Made by a program: the position numbers and the translations under genes
Source: Intrasporangium flavum
GTDB lineage: Bacteria; Actinomycetota; Actinomycetes; Actinomycetales; Dermatophilaceae
NCBI RefSeq assembly: GCF_001956915.1
Contig: NZ_MLJO01000024.1
Coordinates: 1-64,000, forward strand
Reading direction: 5' to 3'
DNA: 64,000 nt
Part shown: piece by piece, positions 8,227-17,111 of the stretch
How the letters are laid out: each line of letters opens with the position of its first letter
Numbering within the stretch: position 1 is the stretch's first letter
Notes under the pieces: model-generated
Told to the model about the DNA's origin: nothing
The model's database searches: none
What the model saw: only the letters and a program-made list of their open reading frames with translations

Positions 8227-9861
8227 GTGTCCGAGTCCACGCCGCGCCTGGGGGGGCCCGCGGGCCGCCCCAACATCCTGCTCATCACCACGGACGAGCA
8301 GCGCTGGTCGCTGCCGAAACCTCCGGGGTTCAGCCTGCCCGCCCAGGACTGGCTCCGCGAGAGAGGCACGACGTTCGACCGGTACTACGTGGCCTCGGCG
8401 ATGTGCAGCTCCTCGCGGTCGGTCATGTACACCGGCCGGCACGTGCCGGTCACGCAGATCTACGACAACGACAACATGCCGTACATCCGGCCACTCGACC
8501 CGGGCCTGGGCACCCTCGGCACGATGATGCGCTCGGCCGGCTACTACACCTCCTACCAGGGCAAGTGGCACCTCTCGAACGCCTACCTCTCGCCGACGAA
8601 GCAGACGACGACGGTCGACGAGCTCGAGCCGTACGGCTTCTCGGAGTTCAACGACTGGGGCGACATCGATGGCGGCGCCTGGGCGGGGCTCAAGATCGAC
8701 CCCGTCATCGCCGGGCAGGCGGTCAAGTGGCTGCGCAACCGGGCCCCGGTCGTGGCGCAGTCCCAGCCGTGGTTCCTCGCCGTCAACTTCGTCAACCCGC
8801 ACGACGTCATGAGCTACGACTACGGCACCCGGCGCTCGATCGCCCCGCCGCCCAACCTCGCCGAGGCCGTCAAGGTGCGCCCGCCCGCCGGTACGCCGCT
8901 GTACGACAAGGTGTGGGACCTCGAGCTGCCGGCGACGGCCGGCGACGACCTGTCGGGCGCGCCGCAGGCGGTACGGGAGTACGCCGGCCTGGCCGACACG
9001 ATGTTCGGCGGCATCACCTCACCGGAGCAGTGGCGGCTGGGAATCAACTTCTACCTCAACTGCATTCGCGACGTGGACCGCAGCATCGCGCTCGTCCTGG
9101 ACGCGCTCACCGCGTCGGGCCAGGCCGACGGCACGGTCGTCGTCTTCACCTCCGACCACGGTGAGATGGCCGGCTCGCACGGGCTGCGGCAGAAGGGCAA
9201 CCTGGTCTACGACGAGAACTTCCACGTGCCGCTCGTCGTCGTGCACCCCGACGTCCGAGGTGGTGGCCGCAGCCACGCCCTCGGCTCCGCGGTCGACCTC
9301 GCGCCGACGATCCTCGAGCTCGCCGGCGTCGACCCGACCCGTCTCCGCTCCGAGTTCGCGGGCCTGCACGGGCGGTCCCTGGCGCCGGTCCTGCACGACC
9401 CGTCGGCCCGGGTGCGCGACGGCGTCCTCACGGCCGTCGAGTCGGTGCTCACCCTCGACGCCGACTTCTGGCGCGCCTTCGGCCGCGGCGACGCGCCGGC
9501 CCGGGTGCAGTCGGGTGACCTGCGCCCCGACTGGCGCAAGCGCGGCTTCCTGCGCGGGTGGACCGACGAGCGGTACACGTTCGGCCGCTACTTCTCACCG
9601 CTCGAGCCGAACCGGCCACGCAGCGCGGCCGAGCTGGTGCGGGACAACGACGTCGTCCTGTACGACCGCGAGAGCGACCCCGGCGAGACCCACAACCTCG
9701 CCTCCGACCCCGCGCACCAGGGCCTCGTCGAGTCGCTGTCGAGCAGGCTCGAGGCCCTGATCGACGCCGAGATCGGCGCCGACGACCGCGCGTGGGTGGT
9801 CGAGCGCCCGGTCCTGCTCGGACCGCCCCGCTGGCGCGGGGACTCGGTCGGCGCCGCCTGA
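8227..9861 (+). CDS. Sulfatase (formylglycine-type arylsulfatase family)
   Basis: A 544-aa hydrolase of the alkaline phosphatase superfamily. The sequence SAMCSSSRSVMYTGRH holds the CxSxR signature at Cys60-Arg64, which formylglycine-generating enzyme oxidises to the catalytic residue. Metal ligands are visible in TTDEQRW (Asp23) and TSDHGEMAG near residue 310. There is no signal peptide, so it is probably cytoplasmic. CAGGAG lies five bases before the GTG. No maturation enzyme is encoded in this window. Substrate (sulfate ester or phosphonate) unknown. Confidence 0.88.
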   Translation: MSESTPRLGGPAGRPNILLITTDEQRWSLPKPPGFSLPAQDWLRERGTTFDRYYVASAMCSSSRSVMYTGRHVPVTQIYDNDNMPYIRPLDPGLGTLGTMMRSAGYYTSYQGKWHLSNAYLSPTKQTTTVDELEPYGFSEFNDWGDIDGGAWAGLKIDPVIAGQAVKWLRNRAPVVAQSQPWFLAVNFVNPHDVMSYDYGTRRSIAPPPNLAEAVKVRPPAGTPLYDKVWDLELPATAGDDLSGAPQAVREYAGLADTMFGGITSPEQWRLGINFYLNCIRDVDRSIALVLDALTASGQADGTVVVFTSDHGEMAGSHGLRQKGNLVYDENFHVPLVVVHPDVRGGGRSHALGSAVDLAPTILELAGVDPTRLRSEFAGLHGRSLAPVLHDPSARVRDGVLTAVESVLTLDADFWRAFGRGDAPARVQSGDLRPDWRKRGFLRGWTDERYTFGRYFSPLEPNRPRSAAELVRDNDVVLYDRESDPGETHNLASDPAHQGLVESLSSRLEALIDAEIGADDRAWVVERPVLLGPPRWRGDSVGAA

Positions 9862-9873
9862 CGCGGGTGGCCG

Positions 9874-10254
9874 CTAGTCGCCGACCTTCGGCTCGCCCCA
9901 CGTCGACAGGCAGAACGGGTGACCGGCCGGGTCGGCGTACACGAAGGAGTGGTCGGCGTTGGGCTGGTGCTCGAACCGGGTGGCCCCGGCGGCCAGCACC
10001 CGGTCCCCAGTGGCCTCGAGGTCGTCGACGAAGAACTCGAGGTGCATCTGCATCCGGACCTGCCCGCCCGGCCACGTGGGCGGCCGGTACTCCTCGACCT
10101 GCTGGAACCCGATGTCACCGTCAGGGCCCTCGACGAGCGCCCAGCGCTCGTCGCCCGTCGCGACGCCGCCGGTGATCTCGGCGTAGAACCGCGCGAGCGC
10201 GATCGCGTCCGGCGCGTTGACCGTCGTGCCGCTGAGCCGGATCCGGTTCGACAT
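9874..10254 (-). CDS. VOC-family (glyoxalase/bleomycin-resistance fold) protein
   Basis: A 126-aa protein with two beta-alpha-beta-beta-beta modules; MHLEFFVDDL and YADPAGHPFCL are typical of the vicinal oxygen chelate superfamily. Its ATG overlaps the TGA of the SRPBCC gene by one base (TGATG), so it is the third gene of an ArsR-SRPBCC-VOC operon. This context is common in actinobacteria, but the substrate is generally unknown. Confidence 0.87.
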   Translation of the reverse strand: MSNRIRLSGTTVNAPDAIALARFYAEITGGVATGDERWALVEGPDGDIGFQQVEEYRPPTWPGGQVRMQMHLEFFVDDLEATGDRVLAAGATRFEHQPNADHSFVYADPAGHPFCLSTWGEPKVGD

Positions 10255-10778
10255 CAGTGGATCTCGGCCTGCTGGTAGCTGGGCGTGAGCTCTTCCCAGC
10301 GCCGCTTCCAGCCGGCCGCCCCGGCGTCGGAGCCCCATCCGTCCGTGTGCACCGGGCCACCGAGCTCGAGGGACCGGCCGAGGTCCTCGAGGTGGACGCG
10401 CCAGCCGGAGGCGTGGAACGGCAGGTGCGTCAGCGGCAGCCCGCGCTCCTCGACCACGAGGCGCGTCCGGGAGCCCTCCTCGGTGAGCCAGACCTCGATC
10501 TGTCCCTCGTCCTCGGTCCCCGGTTCGGTCGTCAGCAGCAGGTGGTGGGGCGCCTCGCACTGCTCGACGCGGGCCGGGCCGGTCCAGCTGCTCGTGAAGA
10601 CGAGGTCGACGGTGCCGCCGACCCGCAGGTCTCCCTCGACCCGCGCGATCCAGCGGGCCAGCCGCTCGGGGGACGTGCACGCCTGCCACAGGTCGTCGAC
10701 GTCGGTGTCGTACAGGTCCTCGACGCGGACGGCGCCGCGGGTCTCGTCGAGCGCTCGCATCGTCGCACTGGTGGTCAT
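10254..10778 (-). CDS. SRPBCC (AHSA1-like) protein
   Basis: A 174-aa START-like helix-grip protein. The sequence VEDLYDTDVDDLWQACTSPERLARWI at the N-terminus is the usual AHSA1 opening, followed by RLVVEERGLP and the C-terminal long helix. It probably binds a hydrophobic ligand. The ATG overlaps the stop of the upstream ArsR gene (ATGA), and its own stop overlaps the VOC start, so the three genes are translationally chained. Confidence 0.88.
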   Translation of the reverse strand: MTTSATMRALDETRGAVRVEDLYDTDVDDLWQACTSPERLARWIARVEGDLRVGGTVDLVFTSSWTGPARVEQCEAPHHLLLTTEPGTEDEGQIEVWLTEEGSRTRLVVEERGLPLTHLPFHASGWRVHLEDLGRSLELGGPVHTDGWGSDAGAAGWKRRWEELTPSYQQAEIH

Positions 10779-11092
10779 CGTCGTGCCTTCTTTCCTCGGG
10801 CGATCTCGGTGTGCAGGGCATCGAGCCGGCTCTCCCAAAGCCGGCGGTACTCCCCCAGCCACTCGTCGACCTCGACGAGCGCCTCCGGGCGGAGGGTGTA
10901 GATCCTGCGCTGCGCGTCCTGGCGCACCTCGACCAGGCCGGCCTCCCGCAGCACGCGCAGGTGCCGGGACACGCCCGGACGCGCGATCGGCAGGGCGTCG
11001 GCCAGCTCTCCCGAGGTGGCGGGGTGGTCCCGGAGGATCTCCAGGACCGTGCGCCGGCTCTCGTCGGCCAGCGCGTGCAGCACAGCATCCAT
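10775..11092 (-). CDS. ArsR-family winged-helix regulator
   Basis: A 105-aa DNA-binding protein: VLHALADESRRTVLEILRDHPATSGELAD followed by the recognition helix in ARPGVSRHLRVLREAGLV and a beta-wing ending YTLRPEAL. It lacks the cysteine metal sites of classical ArsR and matches the subgroup paired with SRPBCC proteins. ATG 11092 was chosen because the upstream extension is not conserved-looking and overlaps the operator. It probably represses its own operon through the palindrome 20 bp upstream. Confidence 0.88.
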   Translation of the reverse strand: MDAVLHALADESRRTVLEILRDHPATSGELADALPIARPGVSRHLRVLREAGLVEVRQDAQRRIYTLRPEALVEVDEWLGEYRRLWESRLDALHTEIARGKKARR

Positions 11093-11111
11093 GACGCCAA
11101 TGTACCTACTT

Positions 11112-11123
11112 GGGTAATTACCC
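11112..11123. promoter_or_regulatory. Perfect palindrome before the ArsR operon, likely operator
   Basis: GGGTAATTACCC is a perfect 12-bp dyad about 20 bp upstream of the ArsR start, in an AT-rich patch that stands out from its surroundings. A second imperfect arm (TACCTACTTGGGTA) overlaps it. Its position fits autorepression by the ArsR protein; binding is inferred. Confidence 0.6.
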
Positions 11124-11215
11124 GCAACGGTAAACACTGCGAGGACCCGCACGGCCGTCCCGGCTCCGGGCGATGGTGCGGCCGGAGCGCGCCGTCCCCG
11201 GGCAGGCGACGCCAG

Positions 11216-11782
11216 TCAGGACGCGTCGCGCTCGCGCACGTGACGGAGGCCCACGACGCGTCCGTCGAACGTGCGAGCCTCGGCCAGCCGCAGCGCGCGG
11301 CGACCGTCGACCGCGTGGAACGACGCACCTCCCCCGAGCAGGACCGGGTGGACGAAGACCTGGTACTCGTCGACGAGATCCGCCTCCTCGAGCGCCGCGA
11401 CGGTGCGTGAGCCGCCGAAGACGTACGCATCACCGTCGGCGTCATCGACGAGGGCTCTCAGGCCCTGCGTCGAGGGCAGCACGGTGGAGTTCCACCCGGC
11501 GGTCTCGCGGGTGGTGGACAGGACGGCCTTCGGCATCGGCCGCCAGATGCGCGCGTAGGCCATCTGGTTCGGGGTGCTGTCGGGGAGGGTGTCGGCGATC
11601 GGCCAGAACGAGGCCATCATGTCGAAAACCTCTCTGCCGTAGACGAAGAGGCCGGCGTCGGCCAGCGTCGTGACGAAGTGGGTGTGCAGCTCCGTGCCCA
11701 CGTCGGCCCAGTCGAACTCACCGTTAGGGCCCGACGTGAAGCCGTCGGCGGACGCCTGCATCCAGACGATGATGCGGTTCAT
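11216..11782 (-). CDS. Dihydrofolate reductase-family (RibD C-terminal-like) protein
   Basis: A 188-aa NADPH-binding protein. The N-terminus MNRIIVWMQASADGF, the GPNGEFDW turn, LFVYGREVFDMM and the Rossmann-like YVFGGSRTVAALEEADLVDEY are typical of the RibD_C/DHFR-like family of stand-alone reductases. True folate reduction is not expected from the family. It lies 11 bp upstream of nothing obvious in its own direction and just downstream of the co-directional MFS gene. Confidence 0.85.
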   Translation of the reverse strand: MNRIIVWMQASADGFTSGPNGEFDWADVGTELHTHFVTTLADAGLFVYGREVFDMMASFWPIADTLPDSTPNQMAYARIWRPMPKAVLSTTRETAGWNSTVLPSTQGLRALVDDADGDAYVFGGSRTVAALEEADLVDEYQVFVHPVLLGGGASFHAVDGRRALRLAEARTFDGRVVGLRHVRERDAS

Positions 11783-11793
11783 GGTGGTGCCTC

Positions 11794-13044
11794 TCAGCTG
11801 TTGAGCGGTGCGGGAACGTGGACGGCGTCGGTCACCGGGCGGGCGACCACGTCGGGTCCCGCCTCGCGGCGGGCGAGGACGAGCGCCGGGAGCATGGCGG
11901 CGGCCACGAGGAGGAACGCGACGCCGTAGCCGGTCGAGGCCACGAGGGCACCGACGGCGACGGCGCCGAGGCCCATGCCGAGGTCGTAGGCGCCGTTCCA
12001 GATGGCGCTGACGGCGGCATAGGCGTCGGTGGGCACCCGCGCGTACATGAGCGCGAGCGACGCGTTCTGCAGGACGCCGAAGCCGGCGCCGAAGACGGCC
12101 GCACCGGCGACGACGGCAACGCCCGACCCGGTGGCCGCGATCGCTGCCATCCCGGCGGCCGAGAGCGCGACGCCCGGCACGAGCAGCCGTGCCTGACCGA
12201 CGCGGTCGCCGAGGCGTCCGGCCCACCAGCGGGCGACGGTCGAGGCCGCGGGCTGGGCCAGCAGTGCCGTGGGGACCACCCATCCCGCACGGTCGCCGAC
12301 GGCGAGCGGCAGGTACGTGACGAGGACGCCGGCGGCCGATGCCGAGGTGGCGAAGACCGTGGCGGGCCGGACCAGCCGCCGGTCGCGCAGGCCGGCCACC
12401 ACTCCGACGACGCCGCTGGGGTCCGCGCCGGTCGGCGACAGGCTCGACGACCGGCTCGACGACGTCTTTGCCGACGGGCGCCGCCCGAGCCCCGGCGGCA
12501 GGCCCGGCACGCTCGCGACCCCGACCAGGGGCACCACCGCGGTGAGGACGAACACGGCGCCGTAGCCCCAGTGGTCGGCCGCCCAGGTGCCGAAGGGCAG
12601 GGCGAGCAGCGACGGCACGCCGCCGACCAGCCCGACGAGCGCGAGGCCCTCCCCGCGTCGGTCGGCCGGGAGCAGGGCCGCGGTGAGCGCGCCGCCGGAC
12701 ACGACGGCGATGGCGAAGCCGACGCCGCGCACCGCGTTGACGACCAAGGTGGCGCCGACGGACGCGCCCAGGGGTGTGAGCAGGAGCAGGGCCGGCGTGC
12801 CGAGCAGGACGAGCCCCAGGGTGAGCGCCCACCGGTGCCCGACCCGCTCGACGAGGCGCGGGGTGGACAGCTCCGCGGCGACCGTGGCCCCGAGCAGGGC
12901 CCCGTTGGCCAGCCCCGCGGCAGCCGCCGCGCCGTGCGCGTCGGCGAACATCGGGATGACCGACAGCGGCAGGTAGAAGCCGACGGCGCAGGCCACGACC
13001 GACACGAGGCGGACGGCGAGGGGGCGGGAGATCAGCGGGCTCAT
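11794..13044 (-). CDS. MFS transporter (DHA1-like)
   Basis: A 416-aa permease with 12 predicted hydrophobic helices split by a Ser/Pro-rich central loop around residues 185-205. The sequence LVERVGHRWALTLG after helix 2 and LPADRRGEGLALVGLVGG in helix 5 are typical MFS elements. ATG 13044 faces the MocR gene divergently with only 46 bp between starts, so the MocR protein probably controls it. The DHFR-like gene follows after 11 bp in the same direction. Confidence 0.87.
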   Translation of the reverse strand: MSPLISRPLAVRLVSVVACAVGFYLPLSVIPMFADAHGAAAAAGLANGALLGATVAAELSTPRLVERVGHRWALTLGLVLLGTPALLLLTPLGASVGATLVVNAVRGVGFAIAVVSGGALTAALLPADRRGEGLALVGLVGGVPSLLALPFGTWAADHWGYGAVFVLTAVVPLVGVASVPGLPPGLGRRPSAKTSSSRSSSLSPTGADPSGVVGVVAGLRDRRLVRPATVFATSASAAGVLVTYLPLAVGDRAGWVVPTALLAQPAASTVARWWAGRLGDRVGQARLLVPGVALSAAGMAAIAATGSGVAVVAGAAVFGAGFGVLQNASLALMYARVPTDAYAAVSAIWNGAYDLGMGLGAVAVGALVASTGYGVAFLLVAAAMLPALVLARREAGPDVVARPVTDAVHVPAPLNS

Positions 13045-13063
13045 GCCGACGACGCTAGGAGCC

Positions 13064-13087
13064 ACCGGACCGCTGTTACAGTCCGGT
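13064..13087. promoter_or_regulatory. Inverted repeat between MFS and mocR, likely MocR operator
   Basis: ACCGGAC at 13064-13070 and GTCCGGT at 13081-13087 are perfect inverted arms separated by 10 bp (CGCTGTTACA), filling the 46-bp divergent region. The placement covers both promoters, as expected for a MocR regulator controlling itself and the efflux gene. Confidence 0.6.
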
Positions 13088-13090
13088 TGC

Positions 13091-14548
13091 ATGGCCGTCG
13101 AGTGGTCCAGTTCGGCACCGGAGGTGCTGCTCACCGTCGACCGCGACGCGCCGGCGCCGTTGCGGGCCCAGCTCGAGCTGCAGCTCCGCGACGCGATCCG
13201 CGCCGGTCGCCTCGCCGCCGGCGAGCGCATGCCGTCCTCGAGGGCCCTCGCCGAGCACCTCGGCCTGTCGCGCGGGATCGTGCAGGAGTGCTACGAGCAG
13301 CTCGTGGCCGAGGGCTACCTCGTCTCCCGGCCCGGCTCGGCGACCCGCGTCGCGTCGGTGTCGACGCGGGCCGACGAGCGAACCGAGCAACCGTCCGCCG
13401 CACCGGGCGGACGCGTCGGACCGGCCGGACGCGTGGGGCCGGGCTCCCTTCCCGCGTCGGCCCCGCGGCTCGTGGCCGACTTCCAGGCGGGCCTGCCCGA
13501 CCTCGGCCTGGTGCCGCGGGAGGACTGGGCGTGGGCGGTCCGCGAGGCGTGCCGGACCGCCCCGTCGGCCGCCTTCGACTACGGCGACGTCCTCGGCGAC
13601 GACGGGCTGCGCGAGGTCCTCGCGTCCTACCTGCGCCGTGTCCGGGCCACCGACGCGAGCGCGGCCCGGATCATGGTCTGCGCCGGCTACCAGCAGGGCC
13701 TCACGGTCGTCCTCCAGGCGCTCGCGGCGTCCGGGCGGCGGCTCGTGGCCGTCGAGGACCCCGGCTCGGTCGGCACCGTGACGGCGGCAGCCCGGTCGGC
13801 GCACGGCGACTGCGTCCCGGTGCCGGTCGACGCGGAGGGCATCGACGTCGAAGCCCTCGACCGCACCGGCGCCCGCGTCGTCGTCGTCACGCCGGCCCAC
13901 CAGTGGCCCACCGGCGTCGTGCTGTCGCCCGGTCGCCGGCACGAGCTGCTCGCCTGGGCCCGTCGCCGCGACGCCGTCGTCGTCGAGGACGAGTACGACT
14001 CCGAGTTCCGTTACGACCGTGAGCCGGTCGGGTCGCTGCAGGGCCTCGACCCGCACCGCGTCGTCTCGATCGGCACGGTGAGCAAGTCACTGGCGCCGGC
14101 GCTTCGCCTCGGCTGGGTGGTCCTCCCGCCCTCGCTCGTCGACCCCGTCGCGGCGGTCCGGCGCACGGTCGACCGGGGCACGCCGACGATCGACCAGCTC
14201 GCCCTCGCGGTGCTCATGGAGTCGGGTCGCTACGACCGGCACCTGCGACGCATGCGGGCCGAGTACGCCAGACGCCGACAGTCCCTCGTCGCGGCCGTCG
14301 AGACCCACGCGCCCGAGCTGCGCCTCACCGGGTTGGCGGCCGGGTTCCACGCCGTGGCCCACCTTCCCGACGGGTCGCCGGAGGAACGCGTCGTGGCACG
14401 GGCCCGCGAGCACGGGGTCGGCGTCGAGGGCATGAGTCGCTATCGCTCCACCGGCGCCACCACCCCGGGGCAGCTCGTCATCGGCTTCGGCAACACCGGG
14501 CCCCGCGCCATCGCCGAGGGCATCGGCAGCATCCGGTCGTGGCTCTGA
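13091..14548 (+). CDS. MocR/PdxR-type GntR regulator
   Basis: A 485-aa fusion of a GntR winged helix (residues 20-85, with MPSSRALAEHLGLSRGIVQECYEQL) and a class I aminotransferase-like domain. The PLP lysine is Lys332 in GTVSKSLAPALRLGW, and the upstream VEDEYDSEFRY holds the usual PLP-contacting aspartate and tyrosine. Such proteins sense PLP or an amino compound. ATG 13091 follows the dyad immediately, leaving almost no leader. Target is probably the divergent MFS gene. Confidence 0.9.
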   Translation: MAVEWSSSAPEVLLTVDRDAPAPLRAQLELQLRDAIRAGRLAAGERMPSSRALAEHLGLSRGIVQECYEQLVAEGYLVSRPGSATRVASVSTRADERTEQPSAAPGGRVGPAGRVGPGSLPASAPRLVADFQAGLPDLGLVPREDWAWAVREACRTAPSAAFDYGDVLGDDGLREVLASYLRRVRATDASAARIMVCAGYQQGLTVVLQALAASGRRLVAVEDPGSVGTVTAAARSAHGDCVPVPVDAEGIDVEALDRTGARVVVVTPAHQWPTGVVLSPGRRHELLAWARRRDAVVVEDEYDSEFRYDREPVGSLQGLDPHRVVSIGTVSKSLAPALRLGWVVLPPSLVDPVAAVRRTVDRGTPTIDQLALAVLMESGRYDRHLRRMRAEYARRRQSLVAAVETHAPELRLTGLAAGFHAVAHLPDGSPEERVVARAREHGVGVEGMSRYRSTGATTPGQLVIGFGNTGPRAIAEGIGSIRSWL

Positions 14549-14609
14549 CGCTGTGGGTCCCGGGGGCAAGACGCGCCGTGCCCACCACTCGCGGTGTCGG
14601 GGTGGTCTC

Positions 14610-15425
14610 TCAGGCGTGGCCGCTGAGCCGACCCAGCCGGTCGGCGAGGGCGTCGACCATGGCCGAGGCGCGCTTCTCGGAGATCGGCGCCTTGCGGTCG
14701 CCGCCCTGGCTCGAAACGGCGAGCACGTCGATGGACAGCTTCGCGCCGCCGGCGAGGGCCCGCAGCGCGTCGATCTTGGCGGCGAACGGCGAGCCGCTGC
14801 CCGGCGAGTAGTAGCGCACGACCTGCTCGATGTCGTGCGGGTAGAGGTCGGTCTTCGTCACTGCGATGACGAGCCAGATCGGCTTGTAGCGGCGCACGGC
14901 CATCGAGGCGATCCGGTGCGAGGTGATCGTCCAGTCCTCGAGCTCGGCGGCGAGCTGCTCCTCGCGCGACGCGGTGGCGGCGCCGGTCGTGCCCGCGGCG
15001 CGTCGGGGGGTGGCGTAGCCGTTGGCGACGACGTGGATGACGCCGTCGACCGGCTCGTCGTGGAAGACCTCGTCGAGGGCGCCGAGGCGCGTGGCGGCGT
15101 TGTCGCCCGGCACGACGAGGAAGCGGAAGCCGTGCAGCTTCGAGCCGCGGCGGGTGCGACGCTCCATCACCGCCGACCCCACCTCCGACAGCGCCTCGTC
15201 GGTGGCGCGTCGTGTCAGCCGGTCGACGAGCTGGCTCTTGCCGACGCCGGTCATGCCCGTCACCGCCACCATCGGGTAGCGGTCGCGCATGAGCCGGCCC
15301 AGCTTGTCGGGAGCCGAGGCCAGCGCGGTCAGCACTCCCCCGGCGACGGTCGCCCCGATGGCGGGCAGGGCAGCGCGGCTCGATGGCGGCAGGATCGTCC
15401 GGATCCGCGATGACGTCTGGGACAC
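14610..15425 (-). CDS. GTPase-domain protein
   Basis: A 271-aa protein with an N-terminal helix that may bind membrane (about residues 15-35), Walker A GMTGVGKS (Gly57-Ser64) and a G4-like TKTD (180-183). No clear DxxG G3 motif is visible. It resembles stand-alone bacterial GTPase-domain proteins of unknown role. GTG start with GAGGAGG four bases upstream. It is convergent with mocR. A role in conflict or signalling is possible, but nothing adjacent supports it. Confidence 0.75.
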   Translation of the reverse strand: MSQTSSRIRTILPPSSRAALPAIGATVAGGVLTALASAPDKLGRLMRDRYPMVAVTGMTGVGKSQLVDRLTRRATDEALSEVGSAVMERRTRRGSKLHGFRFLVVPGDNAATRLGALDEVFHDEPVDGVIHVVANGYATPRRAAGTTGAATASREEQLAAELEDWTITSHRIASMAVRRYKPIWLVIAVTKTDLYPHDIEQVVRYYSPGSGSPFAAKIDALRALAGGAKLSIDVLAVSSQGGDRKAPISEKRASAMVDALADRLGRLSGHA

Positions 15426-15590
15426 GGTGCCTCCTCGGCGTGGTGGTTCAGGTGCCAGTTGGCCCCACGAGCCTACGGTCCGGGGGTCCTCGTGTGCACT
15501 GCGGTGCCGTCGGGTCCGTTCTGTCCCCGGTGGCCCCGTGCGGCGGGACACGTCCTCACGTACCCACCGACGCCACGGCGTCCCGCGGCC

Positions 15591-15637
15591 CGACGCGTCC
15601 AGCGCAGCGACGCGTCCCGCGCGCCCCGACGCGTCCC
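15591..15637. repeat. Three spaced CGACGCGTCC copies
   Basis: The 10-mer CGACGCGTCC occurs at 15591, 15609 and 15628, a spacing of 18-19 bp, in the gap between the GTPase gene and the ThrE gene. It carries the GACGCGTC octamer that recurs in many gaps and protein tails of this window. Confidence 0.7.
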
Positions 15638-15673
15638 GCAGCCCAGGCGGCGTGCCCCGGGGTGCCGGCGGGC

Positions 15674-16972
15674 TCAGGCGTGCCCGGGTGCCGCAGGGTC
15701 GACGGGGAGGGCGAAGCGTCCGCGCAGGGCACGGCCGACGGAGGACCCGACGAGCAGGCCCAGCGAGATCGCGATGGCCACCCCGAGCAGGCCGAGCGCG
15801 ACGTCGGTGACCGACTCGCGGCCGGCGGCGAGCTCGGTAACCCCGACGAGGCCGAGGCTGCCCGGCACGAGCAGCCAGAAGGCGGGCAGGAAGAGCACGA
15901 GGCGGGGCAACAGGGGACGGCGCAGCTCGACGACGCTCGCGCCGAGGCTCGCGGCGATGGCGCCGAAGAAGCCGCCGAGCGCGACCGAGCCGAGCTCCTG
16001 CCCTGCGACCTGCGCGCCGAAGGCGAGGGCCAGCACGAGCAGCACCCAGCCCTGCAGGCGCAGCGGCACCCCTTCCATGAGGCAGATGCTCGCGCCGACG
16101 AGCAGCAGCCCGACGGGCGCGCCGGCCCAGCCGATCTCGTCGACGCGGAGGTTGACGAGGGTCTCGGTGGGGATGCGCAGCAGGGCCGTGGCCATGAGCA
16201 GCCCGAGGGCGAAGAGGCCGAGCTGGGCGAGCCCGTAGGTGAGACGGGCGGAGCCGGCCTGCATGTGCCCGGCCGCGAGCTCCGACATGCCGTTGACGAC
16301 GAGGGCGCCCGGGAGCAGGACGGCCAGCGGCGGCAGGACGGTGCGCAGCGGTCCCTCGAGCAGGCCGGCGTTCGCGGCCCCGAACACGGCGAGCGACACG
16401 ACGAACGCGGCGAGCGTCGGCATCAGCGCCTTGACCACCTCGTAGCGCTCGGCGAGGTGGACGAGCCCGAGGACGATGAGGGCGCCCACCGCCGCGGCGG
16501 CGATGTTGGCCCAGCCCGGCTGGAGGATGAGCGCGATGCCGACGGCGAGCACGGGCCACGCGAGCGCGACGAGCCAGGGCGACTGCTGCACCGGACGCGT
16601 CGTCGTGGCCGCCAGCTCGGTGCGGGCCTCGGCGACGGTCAGCTCGTCGTGGAGGAGCTGGTGGCGGATGAGGCGCACGCTCGCCGCCTGGTGCAGCCGC
16701 AGCCCGGCGGGCGCGGACCGGTAGGTGGTCGGGCCGCCCGGCGTCAGGGTGACCATCAGGCCGGTGGGCCCGACCGCCGACTGGACGTCGGGGTACCCGA
16801 GCCGGACGCTCACCTCGGCGAGCTCCTCCTCGATCTCCTGGACCGGCTGGCCGGTGGCGATCATGGCGGTGCCGAGCTCGGCCAGCAGGGCGCGGGTCTC
16901 GGTCTCGCGGTCCGGGTCGGCTCGCTCGGCGTCGGGCTGGCCGGCGTCGGGCTGGCCGGCTGGGAGCGTCAC
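15674..16972 (-). CDS. ThrE-family threonine/serine exporter
   Basis: A 432-aa membrane protein with both ThrE halves fused. The N-terminal cytoplasmic part contains TGQPVQEIEEELAEVS (family signature) and about ten hydrophobic helices follow, with ALVVNGMSELAAGHM in the first half and VPGSLGLVGVTELAAG in the second. Two near-identical peptides (AGQPD) repeat at the N-terminus. The GTG at 16972 is the only start between the upstream stop and the conserved region. Exports small amino acids in the characterised family members. Confidence 0.87.
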   Translation of the reverse strand: MTLPAGQPDAGQPDAERADPDRETETRALLAELGTAMIATGQPVQEIEEELAEVSVRLGYPDVQSAVGPTGLMVTLTPGGPTTYRSAPAGLRLHQAASVRLIRHQLLHDELTVAEARTELAATTTRPVQQSPWLVALAWPVLAVGIALILQPGWANIAAAAVGALIVLGLVHLAERYEVVKALMPTLAAFVVSLAVFGAANAGLLEGPLRTVLPPLAVLLPGALVVNGMSELAAGHMQAGSARLTYGLAQLGLFALGLLMATALLRIPTETLVNLRVDEIGWAGAPVGLLLVGASICLMEGVPLRLQGWVLLVLALAFGAQVAGQELGSVALGGFFGAIAASLGASVVELRRPLLPRLVLFLPAFWLLVPGSLGLVGVTELAAGRESVTDVALGLLGVAIAISLGLLVGSSVGRALRGRFALPVDPAAPGHA

Positions 16973-17111
16973 GACGCGGCGTGCCCGCCTTCGCGCGCGG
17001 CCGCAGGTCCCTCCATGCGGCCATCATGTCAGGGCCGTGGGCCGGGTCGTCGGTCCCGCTCGCCCGGCGGGCTCGAGCCCCGGCGTGCTACGCCGGTGGT
17101 TGGATCGAGGC

